This document shows positions 1-5,716 of a stretch of DNA of 9,692 bases, piece after piece (positions within the stretch are counted from its first letter, which is position 1; the number at the start of each line of letters is the position of its first letter). A program made the position numbers and the translations under genes. Where the stretch lies: the NCBI GenBank assembly GCA_016926495.1, contig JAFGOL010000215.1, positions 1 to 9,692 on the forward strand. Direction: 5' to 3'. The notes beneath the pieces are model-generated. The model was given only the letters and a program-made list of their open reading frames with translations. It was not told the origin of the DNA and made no database searches. Source of the stretch: Oligoflexia bacterium. GTDB lineage: Bacteria > Bdellovibrionota > JAFGOL01.

Positions 1-786
1 AGGTGCAGACGGATATATTACCCTGGCCGACAAATCCTGCATGGGTAAAAACGATATTTCGTAATTTGATCTTGCCAGCATTATAATGTTACTTGCGACT
101 ATTTCATTCCTGCCGACATTATGTTGATTTAAAATTGCTTTAACACCTGCTTTAAGCTCAGAAAAAGTAAAATAATCAGGCAGAGTATTCAGGATTGATT
201 CAGAAAACATGTCCAGAAGACCTAGCTCGGACATCTTCCGCCTAAACAGTTTTTTTTCGAATTGCTGGTCAGGCCTGTTATCGGCGGTGGTAACATATCG
301 GGAAGACTCATCCATATTAATCATGTATTTGGCGGAAATTACCCCTGTTCTGAATGTAATAGACGATATATGGCCCTCTCCTATTGCGCGAAGACTGAGA
401 ATAAAACGTTTACTCCCCATTGCTACACCGCTTTGATCAGGGTGCCAGACCATCGACGGATTAAACAGCGCCGACGATTCTATGGCATATTCCTGCGTAA
501 AATAAGCGCCTATAAGCAACTTTCTTTCTTTAGACAGGTTTTTATTCTTTCCTGTATATCTCTTAACTTTTTCAAAGCGGTTTTCAAAAAATTGAATGAG
601 GGAAGTGTGTCTTTTCTGAAAGCTTGATAAAACTTCGTCCAGTTTTTGCCGTACGTGGTTTTCATCCATCACCTGTATACGGGATAGTATTTTTGCTATT
701 CTCTCTTTAGCCATTGAATGAAACGGCAGGTATAAAACCCGGGTATAGTCAGGTTTGAGTATTATATTATACCTTTTAACATCCAT
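1..786 (-). CDS. GH130-type glycosidase/phosphorylase-like protein, N-terminal 262 residues (3' end beyond window)
   Basis: The reading frame is open from an ATG at 784-786 to the left edge, giving 262 residues without a stop. It has the N-terminal signature of the long GH130 (DUF377-type) proteins: ILKPDYTRVLYLPF near residues 9-22, a helical region to about 90, LIGAYFTQEYAIESSALFNP at 91-110, HPDQSG at 115-120, then RFILSLRAIGEGHISSITFR at 127-146. In relatives as I recall them, the five-bladed beta-propeller catalytic segment with the key Asp follows, so it lies outside this window. GH130 enzymes cleave or phosphorolyse beta-mannosides; whether this one is a phosphorylase or hydrolase cannot be judged without the rest. 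The start lies 15 bp after the stop of the GT4-fusion gene on the same strand, so the two probably share a transcript. A GGA about 7 nt upstream supports the ATG at 786; an in-frame ATG at 790-792 is the alternative. Family call is good; activity and substrate are inference. Confidence 0.82.
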   Translation of the reverse strand, partial: MDVKRYNIILKPDYTRVLYLPFHSMAKERIAKILSRIQVMDENHVRQKLDEVLSSFQKRHTSLIQFFENRFEKVKRYTGKNKNLSKERKLLIGAYFTQEYAIESSALFNPSMVWHPDQSGVAMGSKRFILSLRAIGEGHISSITFRTGVISAKYMINMDESSRYVTTADNRPDQQFEKKLFRRKMSELGLLDMFSESILNTLPDYFTFSELKAGVKAILNQHNVGRNEIVASNIIMLARSNYEISFLPMQDLSARVIYPSAP

Positions 787-801
787 AAACATCCACGCAT
801 T

Positions 802-3084
802 TTATTCAACCGGCTTATCGAAATTGAAGCTGTTTAACTGGTTCTCGTTAATTTTAAGTTCAACCAGGGCGAGAAGGAACGCAAGGGTTGATTCCGCTCC
901 CTGATTCAGGTTAGCCCTGTCAACATGCAGCCCGTCCATGCATCCAGCTGTTTTGGGATCATATAACGAGATATTGAGGACGTTCCTGCCCAGAAACCAG
1001 TCAAAAGCCCTTCTGGCATGATCCAGCCATGAACCGTCTGCCGTTGCGTGAAATGCCTGTATACAGGCTGAAACATATGCCTGGGCCTCAATAGGCTGCT
1101 GATCAAATTCAGAGCGGCTTTTTCCTTCCAGGTAAAAGCTGCTGTTACCTATAGGAGAAAAAATATTGTCTTTATTAAACAATTTTTTCGTAAGCCAGGT
1201 TAAACTTTCAAGACCGGTATCAAGGACCGCCTTGTTACCGAACCTGTATCCGCTGGCCAGCATCGCGTGACTTAATTTAGCGTTATCATAAGTAAGCCTG
1301 TTTTCAAACCATTTCCATTCATCCGAGGGATCCTTCCTGTATATACCCAAAAGCTTTTCAGTCAATTCTTCACCCAGTTTATTTACATAACGGTCTCCCT
1401 TAAGGTTCCTGGTGTACTCATAAATGGCAAGCAATGTAAAGGCCCACGCCCTTATGGAAGAAAAAATTTCAGTACCACTGATAGCATAGCCGAAAAGATC
1501 GGCTGCCCAGTTTTTAAGGTACTTGTTTCTTGAAGAACCTATACAGGTCCCAAGGGCCCATAAGCATCTTGCCTGGCTGTCTTCGGATCCCGCGTCCTCA
1601 AGCCACTTTTTATCGAATGACATAAAATTCCTGAACCTGTTATTTTCACTATTGAAAGCCGAATTTATAAAAGACGCGTACTTGCTCGAGAGTTCAAAAA
1701 CTTCCTTTTCAAATATTCTTATATTCTCTAAAAGAACAGAAAGTATCAGGGCGCGGCTGTTATCGTCGGAACAATAACCATCCTCATACCTGGGAAACGC
1801 ATACTTGCAATGCTGAATTATTCCTGTAGCGTCGGTAATTCTGTTAATATGGTCAAGGCGAATTTCCGGCAGTATGAGTCCTTTTTTTTCCAGGCTTTTA
1901 ATAGCCTGCGCGGTATTATGTTTTGCCTTCAAAGTTTGTGCCTTAATAAATGAATCATAATAAAGATGCACAACGTTGCTCCAAACCATGCTTCTGCCAA
2001 GCATATATGCTCTTTTTCTCATGGCATGACGAAGCGGGCCTTTTTTTATGAGTTTTATCACTTCCTTTGCTATCTGCCTGCTGTCCTTAAAAGGCACAAG
2101 AATACCCCGGTCTTCGGCAAGTAATTCTTCGGCATGCCAGTACGGAGTTGAAATTACGGCCTTACCGCAACCGAACGAATAGGCAAGCGTTCCTGACGTA
2201 ATTTGTATGGGATTCAAATACGGCGTAATATATATATCCGTAGCTCCCAGGAATTCCTTAAGCTCGTCAATATCTACAAAACGGTTATAAAATACAACAT
2301 TCTTCTTGATATTTAATTCGCTTGCAAGAATTTCAAGGCTCATTCTGTAAGACTCACCCTCCTCAAGCAGCAAATTGGGATGCGTGGCTCCCAGTATTAT
2401 ATAAGTAACATTGGGAACTTCTTTAATAATCTCCGGCAAGGCTCTAAGCACATATTCAATACCCTTATTAGGCGATAAAAGACCAAAAGTAAGCAGAAGA
2501 TACTGGCCTTCCACCCCGAATTTATCCTTATAAAAATTGGGATCAACAAAAGGCATGTCCGGTATGCCGTGAGGAATAACGTCTATCTTGTATTCGGGCG
2601 TGGAATATATACTCTGAAGCAGGCTTCTCCCTTTCTCCGTCATTACAACGAGTCTTGAAGATAATGCTGTTATTTCATGCATAACCTTTTTTTGATCTTC
2701 GTTTGGCTGGTCAAGTATAGTATGAAGAGTGGTAACAACAGGCATATTGAGATTCTTAAGCAGGCCCAGAACATAACTGCCTTCCGTCCCTCCGAATATT
2801 CCAAACTCATGCTGCAGGCAGACAATGTCCGTGTTCTGAAAATTAATATAATCCGCGGCGCTTTTATAGTTTTCAAAATCGTCTTTTATAATTTCAAACC
2901 GTGCTTCAGCAGGATAGTCGAACTCCTTTTTCTTAGGACAAACAGGCACAACCAGTGAACTAACGCCCGAATACTGCTTGCAGAAAGCCTGCCTGACATC
3001 GGATGTAAACGTTGCAATACCGCATTTCTGCGGGATATAAGTACCGACAAACGCAATGGTTTTTATGTCCGTTGAACCCTTCAT
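802..3084 (-). CDS. GT4 glycosyltransferase fused to a C-terminal (alpha/alpha)6 glycosidase-like domain
   Basis: This 760-residue protein has two parts. Residues 8-385 are a GT-B glycosyltransferase of family GT4: an N-terminal Rossmann half with FVGTYIPQKCGIATFT (12-27) and QHEFGIFGG (91-99), then the donor half with GLLSPNKGIE (201-210) and GCGKAVISTPYWHAEELL (305-322). The usual GT4 EX7E pair is not present; by my alignment Gln294 and Tyr302 sit there. Residues about 400-745 form a helical domain with regularly spaced acidic and aromatic motifs: RYEDGYCSDDNSRAL (432-446), WLEDAGSEDSQARCLWALG (494-512), EWKWFENRLTYDNAKLSHAM (589-608), FDQQPIEAQAYVSA (660-673) and NLNQGAESTLAFLLALVEL (725-743). 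That pattern fits an (alpha/alpha)6-barrel carbohydrate enzyme. There is no signal peptide, so it should act in the cytoplasm. The start at 3084 has only a weak AGAG site. It is divergent from the second GT4 gene and followed closely by a GH130 gene, suggesting glycan synthesis or turnover. GT4 assignment is firm; sugar specificity and hydrolytic activity are not known. Confidence 0.88.
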   Translation of the reverse strand: MKGSTDIKTIAFVGTYIPQKCGIATFTSDVRQAFCKQYSGVSSLVVPVCPKKKEFDYPAEARFEIIKDDFENYKSAADYINFQNTDIVCLQHEFGIFGGTEGSYVLGLLKNLNMPVVTTLHTILDQPNEDQKKVMHEITALSSRLVVMTEKGRSLLQSIYSTPEYKIDVIPHGIPDMPFVDPNFYKDKFGVEGQYLLLTFGLLSPNKGIEYVLRALPEIIKEVPNVTYIILGATHPNLLLEEGESYRMSLEILASELNIKKNVVFYNRFVDIDELKEFLGATDIYITPYLNPIQITSGTLAYSFGCGKAVISTPYWHAEELLAEDRGILVPFKDSRQIAKEVIKLIKKGPLRHAMRKRAYMLGRSMVWSNVVHLYYDSFIKAQTLKAKHNTAQAIKSLEKKGLILPEIRLDHINRITDATGIIQHCKYAFPRYEDGYCSDDNSRALILSVLLENIRIFEKEVFELSSKYASFINSAFNSENNRFRNFMSFDKKWLEDAGSEDSQARCLWALGTCIGSSRNKYLKNWAADLFGYAISGTEIFSSIRAWAFTLLAIYEYTRNLKGDRYVNKLGEELTEKLLGIYRKDPSDEWKWFENRLTYDNAKLSHAMLASGYRFGNKAVLDTGLESLTWLTKKLFNKDNIFSPIGNSSFYLEGKSRSEFDQQPIEAQAYVSACIQAFHATADGSWLDHARRAFDWFLGRNVLNISLYDPKTAGCMDGLHVDRANLNQGAESTLAFLLALVELKINENQLNSFNFDKPVE

Positions 3085-3103
3085 TTTTTTCTCTAAAAAA
3101 TAC

Positions 3104-3131
3104 TTTGGTCAGTATTCTTTTATGGTATAAA
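3104..3131 (+). promoter_or_regulatory. Candidate sigma70-type promoter for the rightward GT4-GH130 pair
   Basis: An extended -10 element, TGGTATAAA, occupies 3123-3131 (core TATAAA at 3126-3131). A poor -35-like TTTGGT lies at 3104-3109, 16 bp upstream of the core. This would start transcription near 3138, leaving about 30 nt before the start codon at 3168. The -35 match is weak, so the call rests on the extended -10 and on position. Confidence 0.38.
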
Positions 3132-3156
3132 AATTCAATAAAAGCAATAATCAATT

Positions 3157-3160
3157 GGAG
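3157..3160 (+). promoter_or_regulatory. Shine-Dalgarno GGAG that fixes the GT4 start at 3168
   Basis: GGAG lies 7 nt before the ATG at 3168. The reading frame stays open upstream to an ATG at 3012, but that extension would overlap the divergent gene and add 52 residues ahead of the normal GT4 N-terminus (MRIAMISPVAW). The site therefore decides in favour of 3168. Confidence 0.8.
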
Positions 3161-3167
3161 AAATATT

Positions 3168-4178
3168 ATGCGAATAGCGATGATATCACCCGTAGCGTGG
3201 AGAACACCGCCGGTACATTACGGCCCGTGGGAGCGTTTTGCCTCACTGCTTACTGAAGGGCTGGTTAAAAAAGGTGTTGATGTAACCCTTTTTGCCACGG
3301 GTGATTCATTGACCGGTGCGAACCTTAGGGCGGTCATAGCAAGGGGTTACGAAGAAAATAAGGAGTCCGATGCCAAGGTCTGCGAATGCCTGCATATCTC
3401 GGAGGTTTTTGAACAGGCCGAAAGTTTTGATCTTATTCACAATAACTTTGATTTTCTTCCCTTAACGTTCAGCAGGCTTGTCAAAACCCCGGTTGTCACA
3501 ACTATTCACGGATTTTCATCGCCAAAGATTATTCCGGTTTACAAAAAATACAACAACGTAGGGTATTACGTTGCCATAAGCAACTCCGATAAATCCCCGG
3601 AATTAAAATACGCGGCTACAATCTATCACGGCATTGATGTTGAAAATTTTACATTCAATGCCAAACCTCTCGACAAATATCTTATTTATTTCGGAAGGGT
3701 CCATCATGACAAGGGAACAAAAGAGGCAATTGAAATAGCAAGGATGTCCGGATACCGCCTGATCATGGCCGGTATTATTCAGGATGCATCTTATTACAGA
3801 AATTTTGTAGAACCTGCCATTGATAACGAAAATATCATTTTTTTAGGCAGCGTGGGGCCGGAAAAAAGAAATGAAATACTGGGGAACGCGTCAGCTCTTT
3901 TGCACCCAATAAATTTCAGAGAACCGTTCGGACTCGCGGTAGTCGAGGCTATGGCATGCGGGACCCCCGTGATCGCCTTTAACAGGGGCAGCATGCCGGA
4001 AATAATAACGCATGAAAAAGACGGGTTCCTTGTAAGTTCGGTTGATGAAGCAGTTGACGCGGTCCACAGTATCGGTAAAATTAATCGCGAGGAATGCAGA
4101 AAAACAGTGCAAAACCGTTTTACAGCAGATATCATGGTGGATAATTATTTAAAGTTATATAAAAAAATATTATCCTGA
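3168..4178 (+). CDS. GT4 family glycosyltransferase
   Basis: This is a 336-residue cytoplasmic GT-B glycosyltransferase of family GT4, which transfers a sugar from an activated donor with retention of configuration. The N-terminus, MRIAMISPVAWRTPPVHYGP, followed by WERFASLLTEGLVKKGVDVT, is the acceptor-side Rossmann start with the Gly-rich loop. VVTTIHGF closes the first domain core and YHGIDVENF starts the second. Donor-side motifs are IYFGRVHHDKGTKEAIEIA, the intact EX7E pair (Glu252 and Glu260 in EPFGLAVVEAMACGTPVIAF) and RGSMPEII. A GRVHHDKG lysine typical of phosphate contacts is present. The length is somewhat short for the family but complete. The start at 3168 is chosen by the GGAG site and the family N-terminus. 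A GH130 gene follows 12 bp after its stop with its own ribosome site, so they are almost certainly cotranscribed. GDP-mannose is a plausible donor given the GH130 neighbours, but this is inference. Confidence 0.9.
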   Translation: MRIAMISPVAWRTPPVHYGPWERFASLLTEGLVKKGVDVTLFATGDSLTGANLRAVIARGYEENKESDAKVCECLHISEVFEQAESFDLIHNNFDFLPLTFSRLVKTPVVTTIHGFSSPKIIPVYKKYNNVGYYVAISNSDKSPELKYAATIYHGIDVENFTFNAKPLDKYLIYFGRVHHDKGTKEAIEIARMSGYRLIMAGIIQDASYYRNFVEPAIDNENIIFLGSVGPEKRNEILGNASALLHPINFREPFGLAVVEAMACGTPVIAFNRGSMPEIITHEKDGFLVSSVDEAVDAVHSIGKINREECRKTVQNRFTADIMVDNYLKLYKKILS

Positions 4179-4179
4179 C

Positions 4180-4183
4180 AGGA
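4180..4183 (+). promoter_or_regulatory. Ribosome binding site of the downstream GH130 gene
   Basis: AGGA lies 7 nt before the ATG at 4191 and just after the GT4 stop (TGA 4176-4178). The 12-bp gap supports one transcript with independent or coupled initiation. Confidence 0.7.
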
Positions 4184-4190
4184 ATAACTT

Positions 4191-5123
4191 ATGTCGCCGG
4201 TTAAACGTTACAAGGGAAATCCCATTCTTACAAGAAATGACGTACCATACCATGTTGCCACCGTGCATAACGCCGGAATAACAAAGTACGGTGATAAATA
4301 CATAATGCTTTTCAGGGCCCATTTGCACAACGGCCGTTCAATAATAGGGATAGCAGAGAGTACCGACGGATATAAATTCAAGGTAAGGAAGGAACCGTTT
4401 CTTGTTCCGGCCACCGGGGGGATATTTTCAGAGTACGAGGAATACGGAGTCGAGGACCTTCGCATCTGCCATATGCCGGACGAAGGCTATTTACTGACGT
4501 ACAGCGGTTATTCCCGCCACGGTGTCAGGATAATTCTTGCCCGTACCCTTGATTTTATAAGCGTTGAACGAATAGCCCCTATAAGCCAGGCTGACATGAG
4601 AAACGTGGTTATTTTTCCCCGAAAGATCAACGGTCAATACGCGCGTCTTGACAGGCCTCATTCCGAAATCTCTCCGTGGTCTGTCTGGATATCCTATTCG
4701 CCTGATTTAATACACTGGGGAAATTCAAAAGTCGTTATGAAACCAATGACGTATCACTGGGACGAGATGAAAATCGGTCCGGGCGCAACGCCCGTTTATA
4801 CGGACAAAGGCTGGCTGCATATATATCACGGAGCATTTTCAACAATGGACGGTTCTGTCTACCGGCTTGGGGCAGCCCTCCACGATTTAAAAAATCCCGA
4901 AAAAATAATAGGAATATCAGACGAATGGATCCTTCAGCCCGAAGATCCCTGGGAAGTAACAGGTTACGTGCATAACGTGGTATTTACGTGCGGCGCTGTT
5001 CCCGAACCCGACGGCACCTTAAAAATATACTGGGGCGCCGCAGATACTGTAATGTGCGCCGGGACCGCGGATATTAATTCCCTGGTTGACATGTGCGTTA
5101 AAAAATCACGTCCGCCGTACTGA
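4191..5123 (+). CDS. GH130 family beta-mannoside phosphorylase-like protein
   Basis: This 310-residue protein has the full length of a single-domain GH130 enzyme, a five-bladed beta-propeller. Visible family motifs in order are YKGNPILTRNDVPY (7-20), VHNAGI (25-30), IGIAESTDG (52-60), EEYGVEDLRI (83-92) with Asp89 as the probable general acid, RNVVIFPRKINGQYARLDRP (137-156), WDEMKIGPGATPV (190-202), GWLHIYHG (207-214), DPWEVTGYVHNVVFTCG (252-268) and YWGAADT (280-286). The basic residues I associate with phosphate binding in GH130 phosphorylases (an Arg in ARLDRP, Lys194 in KIGPG, His213 in YHG) are present, which favours phosphorolysis over hydrolysis. Such enzymes convert a beta-mannoside and phosphate to mannose 1-phosphate and a shortened sugar, reversibly, in the cytoplasm. 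No signal peptide is seen. It is the second gene of the rightward arm. Linkage (beta-1,2 or beta-1,4) cannot be read from the sequence. Confidence 0.87.
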   Translation: MSPVKRYKGNPILTRNDVPYHVATVHNAGITKYGDKYIMLFRAHLHNGRSIIGIAESTDGYKFKVRKEPFLVPATGGIFSEYEEYGVEDLRICHMPDEGYLLTYSGYSRHGVRIILARTLDFISVERIAPISQADMRNVVIFPRKINGQYARLDRPHSEISPWSVWISYSPDLIHWGNSKVVMKPMTYHWDEMKIGPGATPVYTDKGWLHIYHGAFSTMDGSVYRLGAALHDLKNPEKIIGISDEWILQPEDPWEVTGYVHNVVFTCGAVPEPDGTLKIYWGAADTVMCAGTADINSLVDMCVKKSRPPY

Positions 5124-5594
5124 TTACTCTGATTTGAATTTTTTCACCATTTCGCTTTTATCCTTTGTAAACTGCTTTAACACGCCGTCATTTATAAGCT
5201 CTCGGTACAGCGATATAAGTGAAATGCGGGCGGTCAGTATTGTGTTTTGAGTTATATTTCCCTTGTACTCCAGGGCATCCTTTACCCTGCCCATGACCTC
5301 ACGCTCGCAGCATACCAGAAATTCCTTTTGCTTTTCAGGGCTTATATCGGAAATCGCAGTCGCTATAACGTTGGCTTTTGTTTTAGCCCTGTGCATCAGA
5401 TCGCTAAGCTCAAGCTTATCCATTTTCAGAATGTCCTCCCATTCAATAACATACTGAAGGGCGCTTTCCATATAAAAACGGTCTTCCTTAAGTCCGAACT
5501 GCACGATCTGTTTTTGCCTGACCGGCATTGTGGTCTCTATTAATTCAGCCAGCTTTTTTTCGCCGTTAAACTGTTTTTTATATCTTTCAAGCAT
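5124..5594 (-). CDS. Stand-alone FliG C-terminal-domain-like protein
   Basis: This is a 156-residue, charged, all-helical protein without signal peptide or membrane segment. Residues about 51-140 resemble, from memory, the C-terminal half of the flagellar switch protein FliG: EWEDILKMDKLELSDLM aligns with the FEDL..LDDRDIQRLL helix, VIATAISDISPEKQKEFL with the LALALKGA..ELREKIL stretch, and CEREVMGRVKDALEYKG with SxRAAEMLxEDLExxG, then a long helix ending in LYRELINDGVL. Full FliG is about 335 residues; the N-terminal and middle domains that bind FliF and FliM are missing, and several charged positions linked to torque generation appear replaced. It may be a remnant or a repurposed relative rather than a motor part; no other flagellar gene is in the window. 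The start at 5594 has a GGTGA site (5601-5605) 6 nt upstream. Its stop abuts the convergent GH130 stop. Remote homology is my main uncertainty. Confidence 0.6.
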   Translation of the reverse strand: MLERYKKQFNGEKKLAELIETTMPVRQKQIVQFGLKEDRFYMESALQYVIEWEDILKMDKLELSDLMHRAKTKANVIATAISDISPEKQKEFLVCCEREVMGRVKDALEYKGNITQNTILTARISLISLYRELINDGVLKQFTKDKSEMVKKFKSE

Positions 5595-5623
5595 TATCTT
5601 TCACCATATCAAAACCCGTATCA

Positions 5624-5640
5624 ATTCTTCTCTTAAGAAT
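5624..5640. repeat. Short inverted repeat upstream of the FliG-like gene
   Basis: ATTCTT at 5624-5629 and AAGAAT at 5635-5640 are perfect 6-bp arms around a 5-base spacer, 30 to 46 bp ahead of the FliG-like start. It could be a small operator, but arms this short and AT-rich arise often by chance. Confidence 0.25.
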
Positions 5641-5694
5641 AATAATAGCTTAAAACAAATATTCTGGCAGTAATTATGTACAAACAAGGAATAA

Positions 5695-5700
5695 TATAAT
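5695..5700 (+). promoter_or_regulatory. Candidate -10 box (TATAAT) of the EndoQ-helicase gene
   Basis: A perfect TATAAT sits 16 bp before the ATG at 5717. No good -35 lies at the usual distance. If used, transcription would start near 5707 and leave a leader of only about 10 nt, which agrees with the lack of a Shine-Dalgarno site next to this ATG (the nearest AAGGA ends about 25 nt upstream). The motif is easy to find by chance in AT-rich DNA. Confidence 0.35.
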
Positions 5701-5716
5701 AAAAATATCAAAAACT

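Larger units (their letters stand above)
3085..3167. promoter_or_regulatory. Divergent intergenic region of the GT4/GH130 locus
   Basis: These 83 AT-rich bases separate the start codons of two divergent glycosyltransferase genes and must carry the promoters of both arms unless transcription enters from outside. A rightward extended -10 candidate is listed separately. On the minus strand I see only weak -35/-10 matches, so I do not place a leftward promoter. I see no convincing operator palindrome. Shared control of both arms is an inference from the geometry. Confidence 0.55.
5595..5716. promoter_or_regulatory. Divergent AT-rich intergenic region between the FliG-like gene and the EndoQ-helicase gene
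   Basis: These 122 bases contain the upstream signals of two divergent genes. They hold the GGTGA ribosome site of the FliG-like gene, a short inverted repeat at 5624-5640, and a perfect TATAAT at 5695-5700 facing the EndoQ-helicase gene. No small gene or RNA is evident. Confidence 0.5.

Noticed and set aside
262..627. Plus-strand open frame of 121 codons
   Set aside because: It lies antisense to the clearly conserved GH130-type coding sequence and its translation shows no recognisable pattern.
3012..3167. N-terminal extension of the rightward GT4 gene to an ATG at 3012
   Set aside because: It would overlap the divergent gene's coding start and lacks family similarity; the GGAG site and the standard GT4 N-terminus place the start at 3168.
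3794..4135. Minus-strand open frame of 113 codons
   Set aside because: It is a shadow of the GT4 gene, whose EX7E motif is encoded on the other strand in the same place.
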